64,000 bases of DNA from Bradyrhizobium sp. WSM471 (GTDB taxonomy: Bacteria; Pseudomonadota; Alphaproteobacteria; Rhizobiales; Xanthobacteraceae): NCBI RefSeq assembly GCF_000244915.1, contig NZ_CM001442.1, positions 7,499,012 through 7,563,011 on the forward strand, in the 5' to 3' direction. A model generated the notes under the pieces. The model did no database searches and was not told the DNA's origin. It saw only the letters and a list, made by a program, of their open reading frames with translations. Within the stretch, counting starts at the first letter, position 1. The number at the start of each line of letters is the position of its first letter. Positions 51,680 through 61,139 of the stretch are shown in pieces. The translations under genes were made by a program, and so were the position numbers.

Positions 51680-52810
51680 ATGAAATCGACTTTGCTGGCG
51701 GGCGCCCTGCTTGCCTTCGCGACTGCAACCAGTGTCCACGCCCAGGCGATCAAGCTCGCCGACGTCGCCGAGCTGTCCGGCGGCGGCGCCACCGTCGGCA
51801 CCAACTGGAAGAACGGCATCGACCTCGCGATCGAGGAGATCAACGCCAAGGGCGGCGTACTCGGCCGCAAGCTCGAAGTCACTCATGCCGACTCGCAGTC
51901 CAACCCGGGCGTCGCGCGCGCGCAGGTGCAAAAGGCGCTCGACGCCGAGCCCTATGTGCTGCTCGGACCCGGCTATTCCGGCTCCGTGAAGGTGACCGCG
52001 CCGCTGGCGGCCGAGGCCGGCATCGCGCAGATCATGGGCGGCGAAGCCGCCGAGCTGACGCAAGGCGGAAACAAATTCCTGTTCCGCACCTCGTTCGGCC
52101 AGCAATCGTCGATGCCGAAGGTCGCCAAATACATTCACGACGACATGAAGGCGAAGTCAGTCGCGGTGGTCTGGGTCAACAATGACTTTGGCCGCGGCGG
52201 TCGCGATGTCGTCGTCAAGGAGCTCGACCGTCTCGGCTCCAAGGTCGTCGCCGATCTCTCCACCGAGGCGGGCCAGGCCGATTTCGCCGCCGACGTCGGC
52301 AAGATCAAGGCCGCCAATCCCGACGCCGTGTTCGTCTATTTGAACGAGGAAGAGAGCGCACGCATCCTCAAGGAGCTGAAGCGCCAGGGCGTCACCGCGC
52401 CGCTGATGGGCGAGACCACGCTGATCGGGCAGAAGGTGATCGAGCTCGCGGGCGATGCCGCCAACGGCGCGCGCGGCCATGTCGGCCTCACCACCGATGC
52501 GCCGGTCGACCTGATCAAGGCGTTTCGCGACAAGTTCGCGAAGAAGTACAATTACGTGCCCGACCATAACGGGCTGAAAGGCTATCTCGCGGTCTACATG
52601 GTGAAGGCCACGACCGAAAAGATGGGCAAGGTGGACTCCAAGGCGTTCGCCGACACGCTGCACGGCCTGACCATCAAAGCCGCGGACGAGCCGGGCATCC
52701 TGATGGACGTCACCTTCAGCGACACCGGCGACATCGACCGCCAGAGCTTCTTGGTCGAGGTGGTCGAAGGCAAGCAAGTGGTGAAGCAGGTGCTGCCGAA
52801 GGCGAAGTGA
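51680..52810 (+). CDS. ABC transporter substrate-binding protein (quinate/shikimate module)
   Basis: A 376-residue type I periplasmic binding protein of the Leu/Ile/Val family. Signal peptide 1-23 ends VHAQA. LADVAELSGGGATVGTNWKNGIDLAIEEIN and GPGYSGSVKVTAPLAAEAGI are the ligand-contacting parts. Position in the operon suggests quinate, shikimate or a related plant acid as ligand. It is followed by hairpin repeats and then by permease genes. Confidence 0.92.
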   Translation: MKSTLLAGALLAFATATSVHAQAIKLADVAELSGGGATVGTNWKNGIDLAIEEINAKGGVLGRKLEVTHADSQSNPGVARAQVQKALDAEPYVLLGPGYSGSVKVTAPLAAEAGIAQIMGGEAAELTQGGNKFLFRTSFGQQSSMPKVAKYIHDDMKAKSVAVVWVNNDFGRGGRDVVVKELDRLGSKVVADLSTEAGQADFAADVGKIKAANPDAVFVYLNEEESARILKELKRQGVTAPLMGETTLIGQKVIELAGDAANGARGHVGLTTDAPVDLIKAFRDKFAKKYNYVPDHNGLKGYLAVYMVKATTEKMGKVDSKAFADTLHGLTIKAADEPGILMDVTFSDTGDIDRQSFLVEVVEGKQVVKQVLPKAK

Positions 52811-52821
52811 GGTGTTCTTCG

Positions 52822-52960
52822 CCTCTCCCCGCGTGCGGGGAGAGGTCGGAATTTGCGCAAGCAAATTCCGGGTGAGGGGGAGCTCCACGAGTCCAACTCT
52901 CAGCGACCTCGCGGAGGCTCCCCCTCACCCCGACCCTCTCCCCGCAAGCGGGGAGAGGGA
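52822..52960. repeat. Hairpin repeat between binding-protein and permease genes
   Basis: Two perfect hairpins, CCTCTCCCCGCGTGCGGGGA... at 52822-52845 and CCCTCTCCCCGCAAGCGGGG... at 52935-52960, lie inside the operon. They probably stabilise the binding-protein message or reduce read-through into the permeases. Confidence 0.75.
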
Positions 52961-52978
52961 GAAGAGAGAGAGGGGAAA

Positions 52979-53854
52979 ATGTCCAATCTGTTCGATCTTC
53001 TGGTCGCTGGACTTGCCACCGGCGCGATCTATGCGCTGGTCGCGGTCGGGTTCACGCTGCTGTGGCAGACCTCGCAGACCATCAACTTCGCGCAGGGCGA
53101 GTTCGTGATGCTGCCGGCGTTCCTGATGCTCGCGGCGATGCATGCCGGCGCGCCGTTCTGGCTCGCGATCATCCTCGGCATCCTGCTCTCGATGCTCCTG
53201 CTCGGCCTCGCCTTCAAGATGCTGCTGGTGGATCCGATGATGCGCCACGGCGTGCTGCCGCTCGCGATCGCGACCATGGCGCTCGCGATCGGCCTCAAGG
53301 AGGCTGTAAAACAGTTCTTCAGCGCCGAAGCCTCACCCTTCCCCTCGATCGTGCCGACCGGCGACGTCTCTATCCTCGGCCATGCCGTCTCGCTGCAAAG
53401 CATCGGCGTCCTCGTCCTCGCCATCCTTGCCGTCTTCGGCTTGACTGCGCTTCTCAACCGCACCTCGCTCGGCCACCAGATGCAGGCGGCGGCGCAGAAC
53501 CCGACGGTGGCGCGCATCATCGGCGTCCCTGTCGAGCGCATGATTCTCCTGACCTTCCTGATCAACGCGTTCCTGGTCGCTCTCGCGTCGCTGTTGATCA
53601 CGCCGATCTACCTCGCGAAATTCACGTCCGGCGAGGTGCTGGGCCAGGCCGCCTTCATCGCCGCGATCGTCGGCGGGTTCAACCAGGTGCGCGGCGCGAT
53701 CGCAGGCGGCCTCCTGATCGGCGTGCTCGACAATCTCGCGGCCGCCTATGTCTCGACGCAGTACCGCGCCGCCGTGCCTATGATCTTCCTGATCGCCGTC
53801 ATCCTGTTCCGGCCGCAGGGCCTGCTCGGCCGCGCCGAGGAGCGCACCGTATGA
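52979..53854 (+). CDS. ABC permease, LivH type (quinate/shikimate module)
   Basis: A 291-residue membrane permease. The hallmark is LVAGLATGAIYALVAVGFTLLWQTSQTINFAQGEFVML at the start. The coupling loop is AAAQNPTVARIIGVP. The ATG at 52979 follows GAGAGGGGAAA. It overlaps the next permease by four bases. Confidence 0.92.
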   Translation: MSNLFDLLVAGLATGAIYALVAVGFTLLWQTSQTINFAQGEFVMLPAFLMLAAMHAGAPFWLAIILGILLSMLLLGLAFKMLLVDPMMRHGVLPLAIATMALAIGLKEAVKQFFSAEASPFPSIVPTGDVSILGHAVSLQSIGVLVLAILAVFGLTALLNRTSLGHQMQAAAQNPTVARIIGVPVERMILLTFLINAFLVALASLLITPIYLAKFTSGEVLGQAAFIAAIVGGFNQVRGAIAGGLLIGVLDNLAAAYVSTQYRAAVPMIFLIAVILFRPQGLLGRAEERTV

Positions 53855-54849
53855 GCGGCTTCGCCAAACCTCTCAAGATCGCGTTCGGCCTCACCGTCGT
53901 CGCTGCGCTGATCGTCGTCCCCATGAACTTCAACCGCTATGGCCTGTTCATCCTGAGCCAGTGGGCGGTGATGGCCATCGCCGCAATGGGCCTCAACCTC
54001 ACGCTCGGCTATGCCGGCCAGGTCTCGCTGGCGCAGGGCGCCTTCGTCGGCATCGGCGCTTACGCCGCGGCGATCATGACCACGCATGGCTGGCCGCTGC
54101 CGGCGGCGATCGTCGTCGCGATCGCCTTGAGCTTCGCGGTCGGCTGGGTGCTCGGCTATCCCGCGCTGCGGGTGCAGCACCACTACCTCGCCTTCGTCAC
54201 GCTTGCCTTCTCCACGCTGGCCTTCCTGGTATTTCGCAACGAGAGCTGGCTCACCGGCGGCATCTACGGCATCTCCAACATTCCGCGTCCGCACATCTTC
54301 GGCATCGCCACCAACAAGCCGCTGCCGTTCTACTATGTCTGTCTCGGCTCGCTCGCGATCGTGTCGCTCGCGGTGTGGTGGCTGATCCGCTCGCCCTGGG
54401 GCCGCGCCTTCATGGCGCTGCGCGAAAACCCGCTGCGGGCGCAGTCGCTGGGCGTCGACACGCGACGCTATACGCTGATGGCGTTCGCGATCGGCTCCGC
54501 GCTCGGTGGCGTCGCCGGCGCGCTCTATGCGCCGCTGACGCAATATATCGATCCCGTGCCGTTCAACCTGTCGCTCTCGCTCGACCTCCTGATGATGGTG
54601 ATCGTCGGCGGCGCCGGGTTCTTCCTGGGTCCGTTCCTGGGCGCGATGATCGCCGTGCTGTTGCCGGAATGGCTGCGCTTCACCGAGGGCTATTATCTGA
54701 TGCTCTACGCGATCGCGGTGATGGGGCTGCTGATCTGGTCGCCGACCGGCATTTTGGGAATCCTCGACCGCTATCTCGCCGAGCGGCGAACCAAGGCGGC
54801 CTCCGCCCAGCGCGCCGTCGCAAAGTCCCGGCTGGAGACGGTGCAATGA
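53851..54849 (+). CDS. ABC permease, LivM type (quinate/shikimate module)
   Basis: A 332-residue permease starting in the ATGA overlap with the LivH-type gene. MGLNLTLGYAGQVSLAQGAFVGIGAYAAA is the LivM signature and RENPLRAQSLGVD the coupling helix. About ten helices. The basic C-terminal tail (RRTKAASAQRAVAKSR) is cytoplasmic. Confidence 0.92.
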   Translation: MSGFAKPLKIAFGLTVVAALIVVPMNFNRYGLFILSQWAVMAIAAMGLNLTLGYAGQVSLAQGAFVGIGAYAAAIMTTHGWPLPAAIVVAIALSFAVGWVLGYPALRVQHHYLAFVTLAFSTLAFLVFRNESWLTGGIYGISNIPRPHIFGIATNKPLPFYYVCLGSLAIVSLAVWWLIRSPWGRAFMALRENPLRAQSLGVDTRRYTLMAFAIGSALGGVAGALYAPLTQYIDPVPFNLSLSLDLLMMVIVGGAGFFLGPFLGAMIAVLLPEWLRFTEGYYLMLYAIAVMGLLIWSPTGILGILDRYLAERRTKAASAQRAVAKSRLETVQ

Positions 54850-55589
54850 GCGCGGTCCTCGAAGTCACCGACATCAGGAAGAATTTTGGCGGCATCAGCG
54901 CCGTCGGCGGCGTCTCTTTCGACGTCCGCGAGGGCGAGATCCTCGGCCTGATCGGACCGAACGGCTGCGGCAAGTCGACCCTGTTCAACTGCATCCTCGG
55001 CCAGCTCACGCCGAGCGGCGGCGAGGTCAAGCTCGACGGCAAGGTCGTCACGGGGTTGCGACCCGCCGAGCTCAACAAGCTCGGGGTCAGCCGCACCTTC
55101 CAGCTCCTGCAGGTGTTCCCAAAACTCTCGGTGCGCGAGAACCTGATCCTCGCGGGACAGGAGCACCAGGGCAGCATGGCCTCGCGCCTGGTCGGCCGCT
55201 CCGATGCCGGCCTGACGGAGGCCGCCAACCAGATGATCGGCTTTTTCAAGCTCGATCATCTCGCCGACGAGCCGGCCGGCGGACTTTCCTACGGCCAGCA
55301 AAAACTGCTCGACGCCGCAATGGCCTTCATGGGCGGGCCGCGCCTGGTGCTGCTCGACGAGCCCGCCGGCGGCGTGAACCCGTCGATGTTGACGGACCTG
55401 AAGGAGCGGCTGGTGGCGATCAACCGCGAGAAGAACGCCACCTTCGTCGTGATCGAGCACAACATGGAATTCGTGATGTCGCTGTGCTCGCGCGTGATGG
55501 TGATGGCCGAGGGCAAGGTGCTGGCGATGGGACGACCGGACGAGGTGCGAAAGAACCCCGCCGTGATCGAAGCCTATCTCGGACATTAG
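54846..55589 (+). CDS. ABC ATPase, LivG type (quinate/shikimate module)
   Basis: A 247-residue ATPase with Walker A GPNGCGKST, signature LSYGQQKLLDAAMAF and Walker B LVLLDEPAGGVNP. It starts in an ATGA overlap with the preceding permease gene, so all transporter parts are translated together. Confidence 0.93.
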   Translation: MSAVLEVTDIRKNFGGISAVGGVSFDVREGEILGLIGPNGCGKSTLFNCILGQLTPSGGEVKLDGKVVTGLRPAELNKLGVSRTFQLLQVFPKLSVRENLILAGQEHQGSMASRLVGRSDAGLTEAANQMIGFFKLDHLADEPAGGLSYGQQKLLDAAMAFMGGPRLVLLDEPAGGVNPSMLTDLKERLVAINREKNATFVVIEHNMEFVMSLCSRVMVMAEGKVLAMGRPDEVRKNPAVIEAYLGH

Positions 55590-55601
55590 GGAGAGCCAAC
55601 C

Positions 55602-56339
55602 ATGAGCGATCCGATCCTCTCGGTTCACAATCTCGTCGGCGGCTACGGCAAGATGACGATCCTGAACGGCACCACCTTTGCCGTGCCGCAGGCGACCATC
55701 ACCACCATCATCGGCCCGAACGGCGCCGGCAAGTCGACCGTGTTCAAGGCGATCTTCGGCCTGCTCAAGCTGCGCGAGGGCAAGATCAATTTCGCCGGCC
55801 GCGACGTCACCAATTTGAGCCAGCGCGCGCTGCTTAATGCCGGCATCTGCTACGTGCCGCAGGGCCGCAACATCTTTCCCGAGTTGTCGGTGCGACACAA
55901 CATCGAGCTTGGCGGCGTTTCCGCGGGCAAGGGCATCGACCTACAGAGCCGGATCGAGGCTGCGCTCGACCTGTTCCCGGCGCTGCGGCGGAAATCACCG
56001 CAGCAGGCCTCCACACTGTCCGGCGGCGAGCAGAAGCAGCTCGAAATTGCGCGCTCGCTGCTGCTCGAACCGAAGCTCGTGCTGATCGACGAGCCCTCGA
56101 TCGGCCTGTCGCCGCTGATGGTGCAGCAGACTTTCGACATCCTGAAGAGCTTGCGCGACCGCGGCGTCACCATTCTGATGATCGAGCAGAACGCACGCTC
56201 GGCGCTGGAGATTTCCGACATCGGCATCGTGCTCGAACTCGGCCAGACCCGCATCGTCGACGGTGCGAAGCGCATTTTGAATGATCCCCGCATCGGACAA
56301 TTGTTTCTCGGCGGCGCGATGGAGGACAACGCAGCATGA
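55602..56339 (+). CDS. ABC ATPase, LivF type (quinate/shikimate module)
   Basis: A 245-residue ATPase with GPNGAGKSTVFKAIFG, LSGGEQKQLEIARSLL and LVLIDEPSIGLSP. It follows the LivG-type gene by 12 bases and overlaps the quiC start by four, linking uptake directly to breakdown. Confidence 0.93.
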   Translation: MSDPILSVHNLVGGYGKMTILNGTTFAVPQATITTIIGPNGAGKSTVFKAIFGLLKLREGKINFAGRDVTNLSQRALLNAGICYVPQGRNIFPELSVRHNIELGGVSAGKGIDLQSRIEAALDLFPALRRKSPQQASTLSGGEQKQLEIARSLLLEPKLVLIDEPSIGLSPLMVQQTFDILKSLRDRGVTILMIEQNARSALEISDIGIVLELGQTRIVDGAKRILNDPRIGQLFLGGAMEDNAA

Positions 56340-58207
56340 CCAAACGCTCGATCGCAACGGTCTCTCTCTCTGGCGCTCTCGACGAAAAGCTCCGCGCCAT
56401 CGCATCCGCCGGATTCGACGCGGTCGAGATTTTCGAGAACGATCTGCTGTCGTTCGGCGCCGGCCCGCGCGACATCGCAAAGCTCTGCCGTGACCTCGAC
56501 CTAGAAATCTGCGCGTTTCAGCCGTTCCGCGATTTCGAGGGCATGCCGGAGCCGCAGCGTTCGCGCAACTTTGCCCGCGCCGAACGCAAGTTCGATCTGA
56601 TGCAGGAGCTCGGCACCGATCTGCTGCTGATCTGCTCCAACGTGTCGCCGGCCGCGCTCGGCGGCATCGACCGCGCCGCGGATGATTTTCGCGAGCTCGG
56701 CGAGCGCGCCGCCAAGCGGTCTTTGCGCGTCGGCTACGAGGCGTTGGCCTGGGGACGCCACGTCAACGATTACCGCGATGCATGGGAAATCGTGCGGCGC
56801 GCCGATCACCCCGCGATCGGAATCATTCTCGACAGCTTTCATGCGCTGGCCCCCGGCTTTCCGGTCCGCGCGATGGCCTCGATCCCCGGCGACAAGATCT
56901 TCCTGGTCCAGCTTGCGGATGCGCCGAAGCTCGAGCTGGACATCCTCTCCTGGAGCCGGCACTTCCGCTCCTTCCCTGGCCAGGGCGATCTGCCGGTCGG
57001 CGAGTTCATGGCGGCGATCGCGGCGACCGGCTATGCCGGGCCGCTGTCGCTGGAGATCTTCAACGACCAGTTTCGCGCCGGCTCGGCCGTGCAGACCGCG
57101 GTCGACGGCCTGCGTTCGCTGATCCTGCTGGAGGACCAGCTTGCACCGGATTGGCCAAAGCTCGTCAGCGAGCCCTTGGCGCCCAAGCCCAAAAGTGGAG
57201 GCACGGGATTCATCGAGTTTGCCGTCAACGAGACCAAGGCCGGCGAACTCGCCCGCCTGCTTGCGCAGCTCGGTTTCCGCAAGACCGGCAAGCATCGCAG
57301 CAAGGCGGTGGAGCGCTGGTCGCAGGGCAAGGTCGAGCTCGTCGTCAACTCCGAGACCGACGGCTTTGCGCATTCGCACTACGTGACGCATGGCCCCGGC
57401 GTCTGCGCCATCGCGCTCGACGTCGACAATGCCGGCCTCGTTATGCAGCGCGCCGAAACACTGAAAGCGCACACCTTCTACCAGCCGGTCGGACCGGGCG
57501 AGCTCGAGATTCCCGCAATTCACGGCGTTGGCGGCAGCCTGCTGTATTTCCTCGATCAGGCCGGCAAGAACTGGGACACGGATTTCGAACAAGTCCCGAG
57601 CGACGCTCGCGCGGACGCCCTGTTGGCCGTCGATCACATCGCGCAATCGATGCCCTATGACGAGATGCTGTCGTGGCTGCTGTTCTACACCGGCATCCTC
57701 GACCTCGAGCGGCTGCCGCAGATGGAGATCGCTGATCCCAGAGGGCTCGTGCAGAGTCAGGCCGTCATCAACGGCGACCAGAGCCTGCGCTTCGTGCTCA
57801 ACGGCTCATCCGCCAACCGCACGCTGCCGGCCCGCTTCATCTCGGAATTTTTCGGCTCGGGCGTGCAGCACGTCGCATTCACGTGCCGGGACATTTTCGC
57901 GGCGGTCGCGGAGATGCGCAAGCGCGGCGCGGATTTCCTGGATATCCCGGATAATTACTACGACGACATCGAAGCCAAATACGACCTCGCACCCGAGCTG
58001 ATGACGCAGCTGCGCGCCAACCACATTCTCTACGACCGCGAAGGCGACGGGGAGTTCTTCCAGGTCTATACCCACATCTTCGACGAGCGGTTCTTCTTCG
58101 AGATCGTGGAGCGACGGGATTATCAGGGCTTCGGCGCGGCCAATGCCGGGATTCGGCTTGCGGCGCAGGCGCGCGAAGTGCGGCCTGCGAGCATGCCGCG
58201 GGTGTAA
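56336..58207 (+). CDS. quiC: 3-Dehydroshikimate dehydratase fused to HPPD-like domain
   Basis: A 623-residue two-domain protein. Residues 1-280 form a xylose-isomerase-like TIM barrel with metal ligands in GYEALAWGRH, IILDSFHAL and LSLEIFND; this is the dehydratase that forms protocatechuate from 3-dehydroshikimate. Residues about 290-600 resemble a VOC-type 4-hydroxyphenylpyruvate dioxygenase, with HVAFTCRDIF and FFQVYTHIFDERFFFEI. The same fusion is known for QuiC1 of Pseudomonas, where the second domain's role is less clear. It ends the transporter operon. Confidence 0.93.
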   Translation: MTKRSIATVSLSGALDEKLRAIASAGFDAVEIFENDLLSFGAGPRDIAKLCRDLDLEICAFQPFRDFEGMPEPQRSRNFARAERKFDLMQELGTDLLLICSNVSPAALGGIDRAADDFRELGERAAKRSLRVGYEALAWGRHVNDYRDAWEIVRRADHPAIGIILDSFHALAPGFPVRAMASIPGDKIFLVQLADAPKLELDILSWSRHFRSFPGQGDLPVGEFMAAIAATGYAGPLSLEIFNDQFRAGSAVQTAVDGLRSLILLEDQLAPDWPKLVSEPLAPKPKSGGTGFIEFAVNETKAGELARLLAQLGFRKTGKHRSKAVERWSQGKVELVVNSETDGFAHSHYVTHGPGVCAIALDVDNAGLVMQRAETLKAHTFYQPVGPGELEIPAIHGVGGSLLYFLDQAGKNWDTDFEQVPSDARADALLAVDHIAQSMPYDEMLSWLLFYTGILDLERLPQMEIADPRGLVQSQAVINGDQSLRFVLNGSSANRTLPARFISEFFGSGVQHVAFTCRDIFAAVAEMRKRGADFLDIPDNYYDDIEAKYDLAPELMTQLRANHILYDREGDGEFFQVYTHIFDERFFFEIVERRDYQGFGAANAGIRLAAQAREVRPASMPRV

Positions 58208-58217
58208 GCTCTCTTTT

Positions 58218-58364
58218 TCCCTCTCCCCTTGTGGGAGAGGGTGGATCGCCGCAAGCGGCGAGACGGGTGAGGGGTTCTCTCCGCTAACTCGATAGACTTT
58301 GCTTTGCGGAAACAACCCCTCATCCGGCGCTTCGCGCCACCTTCTCCCACAAGGGGAGAAGGTG
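58218..58364. repeat. Hairpin repeat behind quiC
   Basis: CCCTCTCCCCTTGTGGGAGAGGG at left and the CCTTCTCCCACAAGGGGAGAAGG hairpin at right, with CGCCGCAAGCGGCG between them. It separates convergent genes and probably ends both transcripts. Confidence 0.72.
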
Positions 58365-58390
58365 CAGCAACGCTTGCGGCTACACCGCCC

Positions 58391-59563
58391 TCACTTCATC
58401 GCGCATTTGTCGTGGAAGCGATCCTGGTCGTTCTCGACGATGGTGGCGACCGTCTTCAGGGAGAGCTGGCCTTCGCCGTCCTTGACCACGTCCTGGAGGT
58501 AGAAGTTCTGCACCGGGATGTGATTCTTGCCGTACTTGAAGGGGCCGCGCAGCGATTTGAAGTTGGCCTTCTCCATCTCGGCCTTCATCGCTTCCTTCTT
58601 GCTGGTGTCGCCCTTCACCGCGACCACGGCGCTGTTGACGAGCTGGGCCGCGTCATAGGCTTGCGCGCCGTAATAGGTCGGGCGCAGCCCGGGGTACTTC
58701 TTGCGATAGTCGGCGACGAAGCGCTTGTTCTGCTCATTGGGCAGATCATTCACCCATTCCTGCGCGCCGGGAACGCCGAGCGCGTTCTCCTTTTGCAGCG
58801 GCAGCGACAGCTCGTCGACGGTGAAGGCCGTGTAGAGCGGCATCGTGCTCTTCAGCCCGGCCTGCGCATATTGGTTGAGGAACTGCACGCCGGCTGCACC
58901 CGGATAGAACACGAAGATCGACTCGGCGCCCGAGGCCCGCGCCTTGGAGAGCTCGGCGGAGAAGTCGAGCTGGCTCGGCCAGACCGTGTATTCCTCGCCC
59001 TTGACCTCGCCCTTGAACGTGCTCTTCACGCCCGCGAGCATGTCCTTGCCGGCGGCGTAGTTCGGGCCGATCAGGAACACGCTCTTGACGCCCTTCTGGT
59101 TCATGTAGAGACCCATCGCGGCCGGCGTCTGGTCGTTCTGCCACGAGGTCGAGAACACGTAGGGCGAGCAGAGCTCGCCCGCGAGCTGCGACGGACCGGC
59201 ATTGGCCGAGATCAGGAAGGTCTGCGAATCCACGGCGGTCTTGAGCGAGGCCAGCAGCACGTTCGACCAGATGTAGCCGACGATGAAGTCGACCTTGTCG
59301 GACTGCACCAGCTTCTCGGTCTTCTGCTTGCCGACGTCGGGCTTCTGCCCGTCGTCCTCGTAGATCACCTCGACCGGCTTGCCGTCCATCTTGCGGCCGA
59401 TGTGATCCAGCGCGAGCTCGAAGGAGTTGCGCATGTCGTTGCCGATCACGGCGGTCGGGCCGCTGAAGGTCGAAACGAAGCCGATCTTGATGGTGTCGCC
59501 GGCGGATGCCGGGCCTGCCAGCACCAGCGCAGCCGCGCCCGCCAGCCAGAATGCCGTTCTCAT
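58391..59563 (-). CDS. ABC transporter substrate-binding protein, LivK-like, orphan
   Basis: A 390-residue type I periplasmic binding protein. Signal peptide 1-21 ends ASA. IKIGFVSTFSGPTAVIGNDMRNSFELALDHIG opens the mature protein; GYIWSNVLLASLKTAVDS and SANAGPSQLAGELCSP contact ligand. It resembles binding proteins for aromatic acids in Rhodopseudomonas-type bacteria more than leucine-binding ones, by general impression. No permease is next to it. The ATG at 59563 follows GGAGGGGAG. Confidence 0.9.
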   Translation of the reverse strand: MRTAFWLAGAAALVLAGPASAGDTIKIGFVSTFSGPTAVIGNDMRNSFELALDHIGRKMDGKPVEVIYEDDGQKPDVGKQKTEKLVQSDKVDFIVGYIWSNVLLASLKTAVDSQTFLISANAGPSQLAGELCSPYVFSTSWQNDQTPAAMGLYMNQKGVKSVFLIGPNYAAGKDMLAGVKSTFKGEVKGEEYTVWPSQLDFSAELSKARASGAESIFVFYPGAAGVQFLNQYAQAGLKSTMPLYTAFTVDELSLPLQKENALGVPGAQEWVNDLPNEQNKRFVADYRKKYPGLRPTYYGAQAYDAAQLVNSAVVAVKGDTSKKEAMKAEMEKANFKSLRGPFKYGKNHIPVQNFYLQDVVKDGEGQLSLKTVATIVENDQDRFHDKCAMK

Positions 59564-59869
59564 AACCACTCCCCTCCATATTATTATGCCCGCAAGCGGG
59601 GTGATTGCCGCCCCGGGTCATCTCTATTGAACGCAAAATCTGTCGCGCCGCCAATGGCTCAGCGCCCGCCCTGCACCATATTTCGCCCAGAACGGCGATA
59701 GCAAGAAATATAATTCTACTTACTTAGACGGAGGCTGCGGCGCTTTTTCGCGGGACAGCGATACACTCGATGCCCTTGGCCTATGCAGCGATTGATGACG
59801 GCTATTGGACCGCCGCGCCTGATCAGCGTTTAGATGAGGATAGTACCGCGAGATTTGGAGGGGCGCATC
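59564..59869. other. Divergent promoter region, 306 bp
   Basis: This lies between the binding-protein gene (leftward) and the NADH dehydrogenase gene (rightward). An AT-rich part near 59702-59727 (AAGAAATATAATTCTACTTA) is unlike the GC-rich surroundings and may hold promoters. I see no gene. Confidence 0.4.
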
Positions 59870-61132
59870 ATGACCACGACACCGCATCGCGTCGTCATCG
59901 TCGGAGCCGGTTTCGGCGGGCTGGAGACGACCTACCGGCTCGCCGGCAGCCCGGTCGAGATCACGCTGATCGACCGCCGCAACCATCATTTGTTCCAGCC
60001 GCTGCTCTACCAGGTCGCGACCGCCTCGCTCGCCACCAGCGAGATCGCCTGGCCGGTCCGGCACCTGATGCGCGACCGGCGCGATGTGACGACGCTGTTT
60101 GCGACCGTCAGCGGCGTCGATGCCGACAGGCGCTGCGTGCTGATCGACGACGGCAGCGAGGTGCCTTACGACACGCTGGTGCTCGCCACCGGCGCGCGGC
60201 ACGCCTATTTCGGCCACGACGAATGGGAGCAGTTCGCGCCCGGCCTGAAGACCCTGGAGGACGCGACGACGCTGCGGCGTCACATCCTGGTGGCGTTCGA
60301 GCACGCCGAGCGCGAGACCGATCCGGCCAAGCGCGCGGCGCGGCTGACCTTCGTCATCGTCGGCGCCGGCCCCACCGGCGTGGAGCTCGCGGGGACAATC
60401 GCCGAGATGGCGCACCACACCTTGCCAGCCGACTTCCGCAACATCGACACCAACAAGGCGCGCGTGGTGCTGATCGAGGCGGGTCCTCGCGTGCTGGCAG
60501 GCTTTCCCGACGACCTCTCGGCCTACGCGCAGGCCTCGCTGGAGAAGATCGGCGTCGAGGTCGTGCTCGGACAGGCCGTCACCGAGATCAATCGCGAGGG
60601 CGTGGTGTTCGGCGGCAAGCTGCTCGAAGCCAAGACACGAATCTGGGCCGCCGGCGTGCGCGCCTCGCCCGCGGCCGAGTGGCTGGGCGCCCCGGCCGAT
60701 CGTGCCGGACGGGTGCAGGTCGAAAACGATCTTACGATCCCCGGTCATCCCGAAATCTTTGCGATCGGCGACACCGTTCTGATCAACGCCTGGGACGGCA
60801 AGCCCGTGCCAGGCATCGCGCCGGCCGCCAAGCAGCAGGGCCGTTACGTCGCCGAGACCATCAAGGCGCGGCTGCGCAAAGAGCCGACGGGCCCGTTCCG
60901 CTACAAGCACTCCGGCAGCCTCGCCCAGATCGGCAAACGGCTCGCGGTGATCGACTTCGGCCGCATCAAGCTGCGCGGCACCATCGCGTGGTGGATCTGG
61001 GGCATCGCCCACATCTACTTCCTGATCGGCTTGCGCCACCGCCTCAGCGTCGCGCTGAGCTGGCTCTGGATCTACGCCCGCGACCAGCGCGCAGCCCGGC
61101 TGATCACGCAGGGATCGAGCAAGGTGGTGTAG
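59870..61132 (+). CDS. ndh: Type II NADH dehydrogenase (NDH-2)
   Basis: A 420-residue FAD enzyme of the respiratory chain that moves electrons from NADH to quinone without pumping protons. VVIVGAGFGGLE (8-19) binds FAD, FVIVGAGPTGVELAGTIAEM (about 161-180) binds NADH, and EIFAIGDTVLI is the second FAD motif. The C-terminal helix IAWWIWGIAHIYFLIGLRHR sits at the membrane. The ATG at 59870 follows GGAGGGGC; an earlier frame start at 59834 lacks a site. It may provide alternative NADH oxidation during aromatic catabolism. Confidence 0.92.
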   Translation: MTTTPHRVVIVGAGFGGLETTYRLAGSPVEITLIDRRNHHLFQPLLYQVATASLATSEIAWPVRHLMRDRRDVTTLFATVSGVDADRRCVLIDDGSEVPYDTLVLATGARHAYFGHDEWEQFAPGLKTLEDATTLRRHILVAFEHAERETDPAKRAARLTFVIVGAGPTGVELAGTIAEMAHHTLPADFRNIDTNKARVVLIEAGPRVLAGFPDDLSAYAQASLEKIGVEVVLGQAVTEINREGVVFGGKLLEAKTRIWAAGVRASPAAEWLGAPADRAGRVQVENDLTIPGHPEIFAIGDTVLINAWDGKPVPGIAPAAKQQGRYVAETIKARLRKEPTGPFRYKHSGSLAQIGKRLAVIDFGRIKLRGTIAWWIWGIAHIYFLIGLRHRLSVALSWLWIYARDQRAARLITQGSSKVV

Positions 61133-61139
61133 TTCTTTT

